32,659 nt of DNA from Caryophanales bacterium (lineage in GTDB: Bacteria > Bacillota > Bacilli > Paenibacillales > CANHCR01). The stretch lies in contig CANHCR010000027.1 of the NCBI GenBank assembly GCA_947459205.1, positions 1-32,659 on the forward strand, read 5' to 3'. The translations under genes and the position numbers were made by a program. The notes beneath the pieces were generated by a model. That model was not told the origin of the DNA. It saw only the letters and a list, made by a program, of their open reading frames with translations, and ran no database searches. Shown in pieces: positions 9,678-18,508 of the stretch; the stretch's first letter is position 1, and every line of letters begins with the position of its first letter.

Positions 9678-10721
9678 GTGAAAAAGAAGTTTGGATTACT
9701 CATGTTGAGCGCAGTCATGATTTTGTCCGTTTTGGCTGGTTGCAGCGAGCCGGAGACGAAAATTGTCGATGAAAAGATTAATGTTTATACCACATTTTTT
9801 CCGCTGTACGATTTTACGCGACAAATTGGCGGTGAGCATGTGAATGTTGTGAATTTGGTGCCAGCGGGAGTTGAGGCTCATGATTGGACGCCAAAGAGCC
9901 GTGAATTGAGCGATATTCGCAAGGCGCAAGTGTTCATCTACAACGGTGCTGGATTTGAAGGCTGGGTCGAGGATTTTCTTGGCAGTTTAGAAAAAACAGA
10001 TGCGCCACACGTCGTTAAGGCGACGAAGGGGCTTAATTTAATCAACGTTACAGAAGTCGAAGAAAAAACCGCAACAGACGAGCATGCTCATGAAAATGAG
10101 CACGGTCATGATCATGGACATGCTGATGAGCACGCGCATGAGGAGAAAGCAACAAGTACTGAAAAAGAAGCGGCACATGACCACGCGCACGACCATGGCG
10201 GTGTAGATCCGCACACTTGGCTCAGTCCGTTGCAAGCAAAAGAGATGAGCAAGAACATTTTCGAGGCGCTCGTCAAAGTCGATCCGCAACATAAAGCCGA
10301 TTACGAGAAAAACTTCGCCACTTTCAGTGCGAAATTGGATGAATTGCACAAATTTTATCAAGATTCATTGGCTGCAACGAAGCGTAAAGAAATCGTTGTC
10401 CAACATGAAGCGTACGGCTATTTGTGCCGCGACTATGGCTTGACGCAAAAAGCAATTATGGGCATTTCGCCGGATGCGGAACCTACCGCTCAGGACATGA
10501 AAGCAATTAGCGACTTTGTGAAAAAGCATGACGTGAAGTACATTTTGTTTGAGGAATTGGTGAGTGACAAAGTGGCGAAGACGCTTGCAGATGATTTAAA
10601 CATCGGCACGTTAGTGTTCAGTCCAGTCGAAGGTTTGACGGAAGAGCAGGACAAGGCCGGCGAGACGTACATTACGATGATGGAGAAAAATTTGACGAAC
10701 CTTGTCAAAGCATTGCAGTGA
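9678..10721 (+). CDS. znuA: Zinc ABC transporter substrate-binding lipoprotein ZnuA (AdcA-like)
   Basis: A 347-residue cluster A-I metal-binding lipoprotein. The signal peptide ends in the lipobox LAGC with acylated C22. Candidate metal ligands of the ZnuA/AdcA family are in GVEAHDWTP, VDPHTWLSP, VQHEAYGY and the C-terminal FEELVSDK. Between the first two lies a long His/Asp/Glu-rich loop (about residues 135-176) typical of zinc-specific rather than manganese-specific binding proteins. The GTG start at 9678 follows AAGGGGAG at 9663-9670; an in-frame ATG at 9654 lies before that site and would put extra residues before the signal peptide. First gene of znuA-znuC-znuB, directly under the Zur box. 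Confidence 0.93.
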   Translation: MKKKFGLLMLSAVMILSVLAGCSEPETKIVDEKINVYTTFFPLYDFTRQIGGEHVNVVNLVPAGVEAHDWTPKSRELSDIRKAQVFIYNGAGFEGWVEDFLGSLEKTDAPHVVKATKGLNLINVTEVEEKTATDEHAHENEHGHDHGHADEHAHEEKATSTEKEAAHDHAHDHGGVDPHTWLSPLQAKEMSKNIFEALVKVDPQHKADYEKNFATFSAKLDELHKFYQDSLAATKRKEIVVQHEAYGYLCRDYGLTQKAIMGISPDAEPTAQDMKAISDFVKKHDVKYILFEELVSDKVAKTLADDLNIGTLVFSPVEGLTEEQDKAGETYITMMEKNLTNLVKALQ

Positions 10722-10728
10722 GGCAACG

Positions 10729-11472
10729 ATGAACATTATCGAGATTGATCATGTCCACTACGCATATGAGGACAAGCCGGTGCTCAGCGATATCCAGTTT
10801 ACAGTCGAAGAGCGCGACTTTGTCGGTTTGGTCGGCACGAACGGTGCTGGCAAAACGACCTTGCTGAAATTGATTGTCGGCTTGCTGAAACCATGGAATG
10901 GTGAAGTGCGGCTGTTCGGAGAGCAGGTCGGCAAATTTCGTGAGTGGGACAAAATTGGTTACGTGCCGCAAAAAAACCAGTTTAACCCGCTGTTTCCAGC
11001 GACAGTTGAGGAAATCGTGATGACAGGACTATTTTCCAACAAAACTATCCATCGCCGAGTGACGCGCGAACAGCAACAGAAGTGTCATGATGCGCTTGAA
11101 GCATTAGGTGTGCAAAACTTGCTGCGCAACCGGATTGGACAATTGTCTGGCGGCCAGCAACAGCGCGTCTTTTTGGCGCGTGCACTCATTAACAACCCTG
11201 CGTTGCTCATCCTCGACGAACCGACGGTCGGCATCGACACGCAGACACAAAATGAGTTTTTTCATCTCATTCGTCATATGCACGAGCACCACAATATCAC
11301 ATTTTTGATGGTTACGCACGATTTACAAATGGTGCGCACACATATCGGTGAACAGCCAGCAGTCAGTCACGACGCACTTCATTTTTATGTAAAAAAAGCA
11401 GACCCGACGCACGCCTGCAGCCAGCACGATTTGACGCACTCGCTCAAAACGATGCGACTGCCACACGTCTAA
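10729..11472 (+). CDS. znuC: Zinc ABC transporter ATP-binding protein ZnuC
   Basis: A 247-residue ABC ATPase that powers zinc uptake with ZnuB. Walker A is GTNGAGKTT, the Q-loop is VPQKNQF, the signature is LSGGQQQR, Walker B is LLILDEPT and the switch histidine is in VTHDLQM. The C-terminus is His/Cys-containing (DPTHACSQHD), a tail seen in some zinc transporters' ATPases. ATG 10729 lies 7 bases past the znuA stop; its weak site (GTGAGG) overlaps that stop, implying translational coupling. The in-frame TTG at 10702 lies inside znuA and is unlikely. Confidence 0.93.
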   Translation: MNIIEIDHVHYAYEDKPVLSDIQFTVEERDFVGLVGTNGAGKTTLLKLIVGLLKPWNGEVRLFGEQVGKFREWDKIGYVPQKNQFNPLFPATVEEIVMTGLFSNKTIHRRVTREQQQKCHDALEALGVQNLLRNRIGQLSGGQQQRVFLARALINNPALLILDEPTVGIDTQTQNEFFHLIRHMHEHHNITFLMVTHDLQMVRTHIGEQPAVSHDALHFYVKKADPTHACSQHDLTHSLKTMRLPHV

Positions 11473-11482
11473 GGAGACTCCT

Positions 11483-12289
11483 ATGTTTGATATTATGTTC
11501 GAACCGTTTTTTGTGCGCTCGCTGCTAGGCGGACTGCTGATTGCGCTGATGGCACCGCTCCTGGGGATGTTCGTCGTGTTGCGGCGGCAGTCGATGATTG
11601 GCGATACGCTTGCGCACGTGACGATAGCTGGGGTGGCGCTCGGCTTGCTAATTGAGACGTACCCGTTACTGCTCGGCATCGTGTTCGCTGTGCTCGCTTC
11701 ATTTGCGATTGAGCAGATTCGGAAAATTTATAAGACGTACGCAGAATTGTCGATTGCCATCATGCTCTCGGGCGGGGTGGCATTTGCGACCTTCTTGTTC
11801 ACGCTTGGCAAAGGTTTCAACATCAATGTGATGAGTTATCTTTTCGGCAGCATCTACACGCTCGACCGCACCGATTTGTGGGTTATCTTGATTGTTACGG
11901 TCGTAGTTTGTATGATAATTATGACGTACTTCAAGGAACTGCTGTTGATGACATTCGACGAAGATGCTGCCAAAGTGAACGGGTTGCCTGTGCGTCGCTT
12001 TAACCTGATGCAAGCGGTGCTTGTGGCATTGGTTGTGAGTGTGGCCATCAAAATTGTCGGTGCGTTGCTCGTGTCGGCGTTGCTCATCATCCCGGTTGCG
12101 ACGAGTTTGCTCATTGCGCGCGGGTTCAAACATGCGATGTTGTTATCTGTCATATTCTCGGAAATCGCTGTCGTCAGCGGTTTGATGATTGCCGGCGTAT
12201 GGAACATGGCGCCGGGTGGCACGGTTGTGCTGACAGCGCTTGCGATGCTCGTGACGGTGATGGTCGTCAAGCGTGGCTTCAAAATTTAA
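11483..12289 (+). CDS. znuB: Zinc ABC transporter permease ZnuB
   Basis: A 268-residue, very hydrophobic ABC-3 family permease with about seven or eight membrane segments. Family features are the N-terminal FVRSLLGGLLIALMAPLLGMFVVLRRQSMIGDTLAHV and the central GALLVSALLIIPVATS. It forms the membrane channel for zinc delivered by ZnuA. It starts 10 bases after the znuC stop with AAGGAG as ribosome binding site. No terminator is seen after it, so transcription may continue into the CcdA-like gene. Confidence 0.92.
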   Translation: MFDIMFEPFFVRSLLGGLLIALMAPLLGMFVVLRRQSMIGDTLAHVTIAGVALGLLIETYPLLLGIVFAVLASFAIEQIRKIYKTYAELSIAIMLSGGVAFATFLFTLGKGFNINVMSYLFGSIYTLDRTDLWVILIVTVVVCMIIMTYFKELLLMTFDEDAAKVNGLPVRRFNLMQAVLVALVVSVAIKIVGALLVSALLIIPVATSLLIARGFKHAMLLSVIFSEIAVVSGLMIAGVWNMAPGGTVVLTALAMLVTVMVVKRGFKI

Positions 12290-12311
12290 GCAAATCGGCG
12301 GTGATGTAGGC

Positions 12312-13010
12312 GTGACAGATGTATCGATTTGGGTTGCTTTTTGGGCGGGCCTCGCCTCGTTTATTTCGCCGTGTTGTTTGCCGCTTTATCCATCTTATTT
12401 ATCGTACATGACCGGCGTTACGGTGCACGAGTCGACGGCGAGCAATCGCTGGTTGGCGGTGCGCCACGCGCTTTTTTTTACGCTCGGCTTTTCGCTTGTG
12501 TTTTTCACGCTCGGCTTCAGCGTCGGCAGTCTGGCTGAATTTTTTAAAGACAACCAGCAGTTGTTGCGGCAAATTTCAGCGTTGCTGATCGTCGCTTTCG
12601 GTTTGGTGATGCTCGGTTTGTTCAAACCGACTTTCCTCATGCGTGAGCGCAAGTTTCAATTCCGTAGCAAGCCCATTGGCTACTTCGGTTCGCTGTTGAT
12701 CGGCATCGGCTTCGCTGCCGGTTGGTCGCCGTGCGTCGGCCCGATTCTCGGTTCCATCTTGGCGCTCTCCGCGACTTCGCCGGGCACCTGGTTCCCGCTA
12801 ATCAGTGCGTATTCGCTCGGCTTTGCGATTCCGTTCATCGCCTTTGCATTTTGGCTCGGCGGCGCCAAAGCACTCGTCCGCCACTCCGAATTGCTGATGA
12901 AAATCGGCGGTGCTGTGATGGTGCTGATCGGTGTGCTGCTCTATTTTGACCAACTCGCGCAACTGACCAATTGGCTCAATGCGCAGACGCCAGATTGGTT
13001 GAAATTTTAG
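12312..13010 (+). CDS. CcdA/DsbD-type thiol-disulfide membrane transporter
   Basis: A 232-residue protein with six predicted membrane helices of the CcdA/DsbD transmembrane family, which passes reducing power from cytoplasmic thioredoxin to extracytoplasmic thiol proteins (cytochrome c maturation, disulfide repair). The two pseudo-symmetric cysteine motifs are present: FISPCCLPLYPSYLSY in the first helix and GWSPCVGPILGSIL in the fourth. The first motif has CC where CcdA usually has CV. GTG 12312 is chosen since it begins exactly where CcdA proteins begin; an in-frame GTG at 12273 would overlap znuB. Its ribosome binding site is weak (GGTGAT), so it may rely on coupling to znuB. Calling it ccdA itself is likely but not certain. 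Confidence 0.85.
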   Translation: MTDVSIWVAFWAGLASFISPCCLPLYPSYLSYMTGVTVHESTASNRWLAVRHALFFTLGFSLVFFTLGFSVGSLAEFFKDNQQLLRQISALLIVAFGLVMLGLFKPTFLMRERKFQFRSKPIGYFGSLLIGIGFAAGWSPCVGPILGSILALSATSPGTWFPLISAYSLGFAIPFIAFAFWLGGAKALVRHSELLMKIGGAVMVLIGVLLYFDQLAQLTNWLNAQTPDWLKF

Positions 13011-13027
13011 TGTGGTACGGCTTGCAG

Positions 13028-13057
13028 TTGCCATCTTTGCGGTTTGCGGTGTATCAT
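13028..13057 (+). promoter_or_regulatory. Putative promoter of mntR
   Basis: TTGCCA at 13028-13033 (5 of 6) and TATCAT at 13052-13057 (5 of 6) with an 18-base spacer. A 7-bp inverted repeat, CTTTGCG at 13035-13041 and CGCAAAG at 13071-13077, brackets the -10 and the expected start site. No clear MntR box is visible. Confidence 0.45.
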
Positions 13058-13088
13058 ACAGTATAGCAATCGCAAAGTAGGTGAATGC

Positions 13089-13514
13089 ATGGCAACTCCG
13101 ACGATGGAGGACTATCTTGAGTGCATATACAAGTTGATGGAACAGAAGGGCTACGCTCGTGCCTCTGACATCGCTGAAGTGCTGCAAGTGCATCCTTCTT
13201 CGGTGACCAAGATGATTCAGAAACTCGATAAGGACAAGTACTTGATTTATGAAAAATATCGCGGACTGGTGCTGACGGCGAACGGCAAACGAATCGGCAA
13301 GCGCTTGTTGATGCGCCACCAGCTACTCGAGCAATTGTTGAAAATGATTGGCGTGCGCGAGGAGAACATTTACAAAGATGTCGAGGGAATCGAGCACCAT
13401 TTGAGCTGGGACTCGATCACTTGCATGGAGTCGCTCGTCGAATTTTTTCGTCGTGACCCGGCTCGCTTAGAGGAATTACATAGCATTAAGCAGGAACTTG
13501 AAAAGACCGACTGA
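13089..13514 (+). CDS. mntR: Manganese-responsive transcriptional regulator MntR
   Basis: A 141-residue DtxR-family repressor closely resembling B. subtilis MntR along its length ([29 protein letters not shown] forms the winged helix region; quoted in parts: [18 protein letters not shown]). All six manganese ligands known from the B. subtilis protein are conserved at the same numbers: D8, E11, H77, E99, E102 and H103. With manganese bound it should repress manganese importers, none of which is in this window. ATG 13089 follows AGGTGA; the homologous N-terminus MATPTMEDY supports this start. It is transcribed alone, ending in a strong terminator. Confidence 0.94.
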   Translation: MATPTMEDYLECIYKLMEQKGYARASDIAEVLQVHPSSVTKMIQKLDKDKYLIYEKYRGLVLTANGKRIGKRLLMRHQLLEQLLKMIGVREENIYKDVEGIEHHLSWDSITCMESLVEFFRRDPARLEELHSIKQELEKTD

Positions 13515-13520
13515 AACTCA

Positions 13521-13549
13521 AAACAGACTCCGATGCGGGGTCTGTTTTT
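13521..13549 (+). terminator. Rho-independent terminator after mntR
   Basis: An 11-bp stem AAACAGACTCC / GGGGTCTGTTT (13521-13531 with 13537-13547, one T-G wobble), a GATGC loop and a T run to 13549. Confidence 0.88.
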
Positions 13550-13595
13550 GCATAAGCGCCACTTTTTTCGCCATATACTTGATTGAGGTGGCGAG

Positions 13596-14504
13596 ATGAA
13601 AATTAATGGAGTATTTGAGGGTGGCGGCGTCAAAGGGATGGCGCTGGTCGGTGCAATTGCAGCGGCGGAGCAGGAAGGGTTCACGTTTCACCAACTTGCC
13701 GGAACGTCGGCAGGCGCGATCGTCGCGTCGTTGTTGGCGGCCGGCTATGATGCCGCGCAGCTTCGACACGTGCTGGGATCGACCGATTTCGCGCGCTTTA
13801 CCACGGGCACATGGCTTCACAAGATTCGCTTCGTCGGACCACTCGTTCGCCTGATGGTGATGCAGGGACTTTATTCTGCGCAGGCGCTCGAAGATTGGAT
13901 CAACGACTGTTTGCGAGCCAAAGGCGTGCGAACATTCGCCGATTTACCGCCCGGTAAACTGCGAGTCATCGCTTCCGATCTTTCGCGCGGTCGGATGCTG
14001 GTACTGCCCGATGATCTTGGTCAATATGGCGTTGAAGCACGGCAATTTTCTGTCGCTCGAGCCGTCAGTATGAGTGCGCGCATTCCGTTTTTTTTCGAGC
14101 CTGCCCGCTTGCAAAACAGCACCGTTGTCGATGGTGCTTTGTTAAGCAATTTCCCGCTATGGATGTTCGATTCAGGGGATCAGCAAGTGCGCGAGTATGT
14201 GCCGACCATCGGTTTTCAATTGTTCGATCGGCAGACGGCACAGGCACACGCCATCCGCGGTCCGTTATCGATGCTAAAAGCGATTTTCACAACGATGATG
14301 ACTGCCCATGATCGGTTGGCGATTGAGGAAGGGCAGCAGTTTCGGATTGTCAAAATTCCTACGCTCGGCATCGGCACAACACAGTTTGAGGTGAACAAAC
14401 AGCAACGAATGAAACTGTATGAATCCGGCTATGTCGCCAGCAGCGCCTTTTTTCGAAATTGGGATCTCTCTACTTATCACAAACAAGTGTACAAACGCTC
14501 CTAA
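13596..14504 (+). CDS. Patatin-like phospholipase
   Basis: A 302-residue patatin-family lipid acyl hydrolase. The oxyanion hole loop is EGGGVKGMAL near the N-terminus, the catalytic serine is S38 in GTSAGA, and the catalytic aspartate is D179 in VDGALLSNFP. Family members cleave acyl chains from phospholipids; the physiological substrate here is unknown. No signal peptide is present. ATG 13596 follows GAGGTGG. It sits alone between the mntR terminator and the exported-protein operon at 14567, and nothing links it functionally to either. Confidence 0.88.
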   Translation: MKINGVFEGGGVKGMALVGAIAAAEQEGFTFHQLAGTSAGAIVASLLAAGYDAAQLRHVLGSTDFARFTTGTWLHKIRFVGPLVRLMVMQGLYSAQALEDWINDCLRAKGVRTFADLPPGKLRVIASDLSRGRMLVLPDDLGQYGVEARQFSVARAVSMSARIPFFFEPARLQNSTVVDGALLSNFPLWMFDSGDQQVREYVPTIGFQLFDRQTAQAHAIRGPLSMLKAIFTTMMTAHDRLAIEEGQQFRIVKIPTLGIGTTQFEVNKQQRMKLYESGYVASSAFFRNWDLSTYHKQVYKRS

Positions 14505-14518
14505 AAATTCGGTATAAT
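14490..14518 (+). promoter_or_regulatory. Possible promoter of the exported-protein operon
   Basis: A perfect -10 TATAAT at 14513-14518 within GGTATAATAA, 49 bases before the next start codon. The -35 is poor (TGTACA near 14488-14493 at 19 bases spacing), so only the -10 supports the call. Confidence 0.3.
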
Positions 14519-14566
14519 AAAGTTATCATGGATTGATAGGCTTGTACGCTCGATGGAGGTAAGCGA

Positions 14567-15796
14567 ATGTTGGCAAGAAGCATCACGATTACGATCCTGA
14601 TTTGCATATTGATTTGGAGTCCGTTCGAAGTTCGTTTCGCTAGTCCGACTGAAAATTTGAACATTTCCAATTGGAGCGAGCGCTCGCTGTTACTGACTTG
14701 GCAGGCGCCTGCAAATCGCGACCGTGTAGACCGATATGAAATCTACCGGAACGATCAGAAAATCGGTGAAACGACCGCATTACAATTTCAGGTAACAGGT
14801 CTGTCGCAAAATGCCGTACAGACTTTCAAAGTGTACACGCGAGAAGCGGCGGAGACTCCTTCTATGCTGTGGTCAACGCGCTCCACGCCTAACGTGATTC
14901 AAGTCCGCGGCACACAACTCACACATTTTTTTCAACCGATGAAGTTTACTGAGTCGTTGCAACCGATGCTTGTTGACGGCAGAATGTACGTTGCAGTAGC
15001 TCCGTTTGCTCAACAAATCGGGATGTCCGTCAGCTGGTCGGCACAACCGCGGACACTGATATTAGCCAAAGACGGCGAGCAGTACGTTTTTTCGCAACCC
15101 ACGCTGCAATATCTTGACCGTACATGGCTACCATTAGCAACGCTCGCCAAAACATTAGGGTATCAGTTAATCGTACACCATACTGTCGTACAGACACCGC
15201 CGCGGACATCGATTCACCTCGACGTGCCGCTTATCTTACAAAAACCTGAACTTTATAATGGTTGTGAGATAACAAGTGTTGCCATGTTACTGGCGTTTGC
15301 AGGACAAAAGGTCAATAAACTCGAATTAGCAAGAAAGATGCCCAAAGATCTGACTCCGATTCGCAAGGACTCATCCGGTAAAGCGGTCTTTTGGGGCAAT
15401 CCGAATGTGGGCTTTGTTGGCGATGTGACCGGTAAGAGACGCGGATATGCGATCTACCACCAGCCATTGCATCGTTTTCTTAAGACATACATTCCATCGG
15501 CGGTTGATCTGACCGGTTCGCCGTTTGCGAGCATTGAGCGCAAACTGCTGTCGGGAAAGCCGGTTGTCGTTTGGACAAGCGTACACTATAATCCGCCTTA
15601 TCGTTGGGTTCGTTGGCAATCTCCTAGCGGACCGGTACGCGCAACATTTGAGGAACATGCCGTTGTCTTGACTGGTGTGGACAGGCATTCTGTATATTTA
15701 AACGATCCGCTATCCGCCAAGAAACACATTCGCATCGAAAAAACGCGATTTATTCGCGGTTGGCAAGCACTAGGTAAACAAGCGATTAGCTATTAA
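14567..15796 (+). CDS. Exported FN3 / copper-amine-oxidase-like stalk / C39-like cysteine peptidase
   Basis: A 409-residue exported protein. After an N-terminal signal or anchor (about 1-26) come an FN3 domain (about 30-110, with LLLTWQAP, YEIYRND and VTGLS), a copper amine oxidase N-terminal-like stalk domain (about 130-205), and a C-terminal Peptidase_C39_2 domain (about 215-400). The predicted triad is C233 in YNGCEITS, H364 in EEHAVVLTG and D380 in LNDPL. C39_2 proteins of this kind are extracellular papain-like enzymes with mostly unknown targets. ATG 14567 follows TGGAGGT. It opens a tight operon with the GH26-like gene 12 bases downstream. The FN3 motifs resemble those of the large protein at 19933, hinting at shared surface context. 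Confidence 0.82.
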   Translation: MLARSITITILICILIWSPFEVRFASPTENLNISNWSERSLLLTWQAPANRDRVDRYEIYRNDQKIGETTALQFQVTGLSQNAVQTFKVYTREAAETPSMLWSTRSTPNVIQVRGTQLTHFFQPMKFTESLQPMLVDGRMYVAVAPFAQQIGMSVSWSAQPRTLILAKDGEQYVFSQPTLQYLDRTWLPLATLAKTLGYQLIVHHTVVQTPPRTSIHLDVPLILQKPELYNGCEITSVAMLLAFAGQKVNKLELARKMPKDLTPIRKDSSGKAVFWGNPNVGFVGDVTGKRRGYAIYHQPLHRFLKTYIPSAVDLTGSPFASIERKLLSGKPVVVWTSVHYNPPYRWVRWQSPSGPVRATFEEHAVVLTGVDRHSVYLNDPLSAKKHIRIEKTRFIRGWQALGKQAISY

Positions 15797-15808
15797 AGGG
15801 GCAATGGA

Positions 15809-17401
15809 ATGAAGAAAACGCATGTAGCGACGGTATTGGCACTGGCATTGATGATGCAAATCATCAGTTTCAGTTTCGGGGCAGTGCAAGCGACACCGCA
15901 GACGCATCATTGGAAACATTATGTACAAGGCAAGTCGTTTTTTGACAAGAAGAAGTACGCAGAGGCAGCGCATGAGTTGGAGCATGCAGTTGCGCAAGAG
16001 AAAAAAACAGCCAGTTACTATTTGCTGCTCGCAAAAACGTATGAGCAACTCAATCAGTTCCAAAAAGCCTCAGAGAACTATTATCGTGCTGGCGAACTAT
16101 ACAAGAAAAGTGATTATAACGCCTACTTGGTGAACAAAATGCGCGGTGATGCGTTGTCTAGCCAAATTGAGTTATACGCATATGAGCAGGCGGGGCCTTC
16201 GTCTGCGAAATTAGCGAAACATGAACCTGCCCATGGTCTGTATATTGGTGCATTTGTTGAATATGACGCCGCGATTGGTCCACGCAACGTCCAGAAATTT
16301 AACCAGATGACTGGCAAACAGCACGCGATGTATTTCACGTATCACAAGTACGGCAGTCCTTTTCCAATCAATTGGGCGAATCAGGTGAAACAAGCAGGCG
16401 GTGCAATTCAACTAGCATTAGAACCCGGCAGCGGGTTGGCAAGTGTCAGAGATGATGAATATTTGCGCCAGTTCGCACGCGATTGCAAAGCGTTTGGCGC
16501 TCCGATCTTTCTGCGCTATGCGGCAGAAATGAACGGTCCTTGGGTCAAATGGCACGGAAATCCGCAGCAGTATATTGAAAAATTCAGATTGGTCGCTCGC
16601 GTGATGAAAGAGGAAGCGCCGAATGTAGCGATGGTGTGGACACCGAACAGCAATCCGCAAAACCAAATCGATCGCTACTATCCTGGTGATGCATGGGTGG
16701 ATTGGGTCGGTGTTAACATGTACAGCGTTCGTTTTTTTAATGGCGATGTGACACAACCAGCCGACCATGTGAATCCGCTAGATTTGCTTGATTATGTATA
16801 TAAAACGTACGCTGCTCGCAAACCGATTATGGTTGCGGAATACGGTGCTACTCATTACAGTGCGGCCGGCAAACAAAACACCACCACTTTTTCGATGAAC
16901 AAAATGAATATGCTCTATCATGGTGTGAAAATGAAGTACCCGCGCGTCAAATCAATCAATTGGTTCTCGGTCAACACAATCAATCGCAGCGAGAATCCGG
17001 AACGCAAGTTGAACAATTTCAGTATAAGTGAAAACAGCAAAGTGTTAGTTGCCTATCAAACGATGATTCGCGACCCTTATTTTCTACCTAGCGTTCAAAG
17101 TCAAGGTGAAGCAAACATCGCACCATTGAAAAACCATCGAATGGCGATTTTGCAAGGGAAAACAATCACTTCTGTGATTGACGGTCACGCGTGGATCAAA
17201 ACGTATGACCCTTATATTTCACGAGTGGAATACAAACTCGATGGCAAGCCGATGTCTGTGGCGACTCAATATCCATTTAAGTTCAAACTTGATCCAACGA
17301 AATTAAGTAAGGGTGTACGTAAACTTGAAGTGATTGTGTTTGACTCGAAACAAAGGAAAGCGGCAAGCAAGGTCGTTACATTTACGGTGGGTGGGAAGTG
17401 A
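15809..17401 (+). CDS. Exported TPR plus GH26-like glycoside hydrolase
   Basis: A 530-residue protein with a signal peptide (cleavage near QATPQ, about residue 29), a TPR-like helical region (about 35-130, with KKYAEAAHELEHAV and YEQLNQFQKASENYYRAG), a GH26-type TIM barrel (about 145-420) and a C-terminal Ig-like domain (about 440-530). The predicted acid/base is E240 in YAAEMNGPW, matching the HEMNG-type motif of GH26 with Ala in place of His, and the predicted nucleophile is E344 in MVAEYGATH. GH26 enzymes cut beta-mannans, beta-1,3/1,4-glucans or related chains; the substrate cannot be assigned here. TPR attached to a secreted glycosidase is uncommon and suggests binding to a partner protein or polymer-export machinery. 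The stop overlaps the next gene's GTG. Confidence 0.8.
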   Translation: MKKTHVATVLALALMMQIISFSFGAVQATPQTHHWKHYVQGKSFFDKKKYAEAAHELEHAVAQEKKTASYYLLLAKTYEQLNQFQKASENYYRAGELYKKSDYNAYLVNKMRGDALSSQIELYAYEQAGPSSAKLAKHEPAHGLYIGAFVEYDAAIGPRNVQKFNQMTGKQHAMYFTYHKYGSPFPINWANQVKQAGGAIQLALEPGSGLASVRDDEYLRQFARDCKAFGAPIFLRYAAEMNGPWVKWHGNPQQYIEKFRLVARVMKEEAPNVAMVWTPNSNPQNQIDRYYPGDAWVDWVGVNMYSVRFFNGDVTQPADHVNPLDLLDYVYKTYAARKPIMVAEYGATHYSAAGKQNTTTFSMNKMNMLYHGVKMKYPRVKSINWFSVNTINRSENPERKLNNFSISENSKVLVAYQTMIRDPYFLPSVQSQGEANIAPLKNHRMAILQGKTITSVIDGHAWIKTYDPYISRVEYKLDGKPMSVATQYPFKFKLDPTKLSKGVRKLEVIVFDSKQRKAASKVVTFTVGGK

Positions 17402-18495
17402 TCGGTTTGCGGTTCCGCTATTTACTGCTTTTTTTAGGATTGCCGTTGTTGATTGGTTGTGCGCAGCAAGATTCAGAAATCCAATTTACCGAACTGTTCG
17501 CGAAAGGCGAGTTTGAACAACCCGTTGCAGTGCGGCATGCAGATGACGGAAGTGGACGTTTGTATGTCGTTGAGAAAACCGGAAAGATTGTCGAGTTGAT
17601 TCCAAAAGGCCATCGTAGTTATGAGCGCCGAACCTTTGCTGATTTGACGAATCGAGTGAATGCACGAGGTTCGGAGCAAGGATTGCTAGGACTTGCTTTT
17701 CATCCCGATTATGACGGAAATGGTCTCTATTATGTGAACTACACAACTGAGAACAATGAAACGGTTGTTGCTGAGCGGCAAACGAACACGGATCGCGAAC
17801 GTGAACTTCTCCGCTTTGTACAACCGTATGAAAATCATAATGGTGGTGATTTGACGTTCGGACCTGATGGCAAGTTATACAGTGCCTCAGGTGACGGCGG
17901 ATCAGCCGGAGACCCCGAAGGATATAGTCAGAATAAAGACTCGATGTTAGGCAAAATTTTGCGTGTAGATGTAAACATTCGAGATGAAGCCGCTGAAGTT
18001 TATGCATATGGACTAAGAAACCCTTGGCGAATCAGTTTTGATCGAGAAACAGGAGAACTATGGGCGGCGGATGTTGGACAAAACGAACGTGAGGAGATCA
18101 ATATCATCGAAGAGGGTGGGAATTACGGGTGGAACATCATGGAGGGCACGTATTGCTACAAACCTAACAGTGCAGATGGAACGTGCCTACAAGAATCATT
18201 GATTCCGCCTGTGTTTGAGTATGAACACGGCTGGGGCGGCGCTTCGGTGACCGGTGGTTATGTGTACCGCGGCAATGAAATCAAGCATTTAAGAGGAAAG
18301 TATCTGTTTGCTGACTTTTTGGACGGACGAATTTGGACGCTCGCTAAAGAGGCAAATGGCTCATTCAGCGCCAGTTTGTTACGGGACAACATAGAGGGAA
18401 TTTCCTCATTTGGTGAAGACGAACAAGGAGAGATATACGCGGTCACATATGCAGGAGCATTACTAAAAGTCGAAGAGAGCATTAATAAAAAATGA
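17398..18495 (+). CDS. PQQ-dependent sugar dehydrogenase-type lipoprotein
   Basis: A 365-residue beta-propeller of the soluble glucose/sorbosone dehydrogenase (GSDH) family. It has a lipoprotein signal with lipobox LIGC (C21), so it should sit on the outer membrane face. Family motifs in order: QGLLGLAFHPDY (containing the catalytic histidine), ENHNGGDLTFGPDGKLY, SGDGGSAGDP, YGLRNPWR, and VGQNEREEINI. Homologues oxidise aldose sugars with PQQ, although many family members have no proven activity. No PQQ synthesis genes are in the window. It starts at GTG 17398, overlapping the previous stop by four bases (GTGA), so translation is coupled to the GH26-like protein; release and oxidation of a sugar is a plausible but unproven link. 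Confidence 0.85.
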   Translation: MIGLRFRYLLLFLGLPLLIGCAQQDSEIQFTELFAKGEFEQPVAVRHADDGSGRLYVVEKTGKIVELIPKGHRSYERRTFADLTNRVNARGSEQGLLGLAFHPDYDGNGLYYVNYTTENNETVVAERQTNTDRERELLRFVQPYENHNGGDLTFGPDGKLYSASGDGGSAGDPEGYSQNKDSMLGKILRVDVNIRDEAAEVYAYGLRNPWRISFDRETGELWAADVGQNEREEINIIEEGGNYGWNIMEGTYCYKPNSADGTCLQESLIPPVFEYEHGWGGASVTGGYVYRGNEIKHLRGKYLFADFLDGRIWTLAKEANGSFSASLLRDNIEGISSFGEDEQGEIYAVTYAGALLKVEESINKK

Positions 18496-18508
18496 TGGAG
18501 GCAGACTC

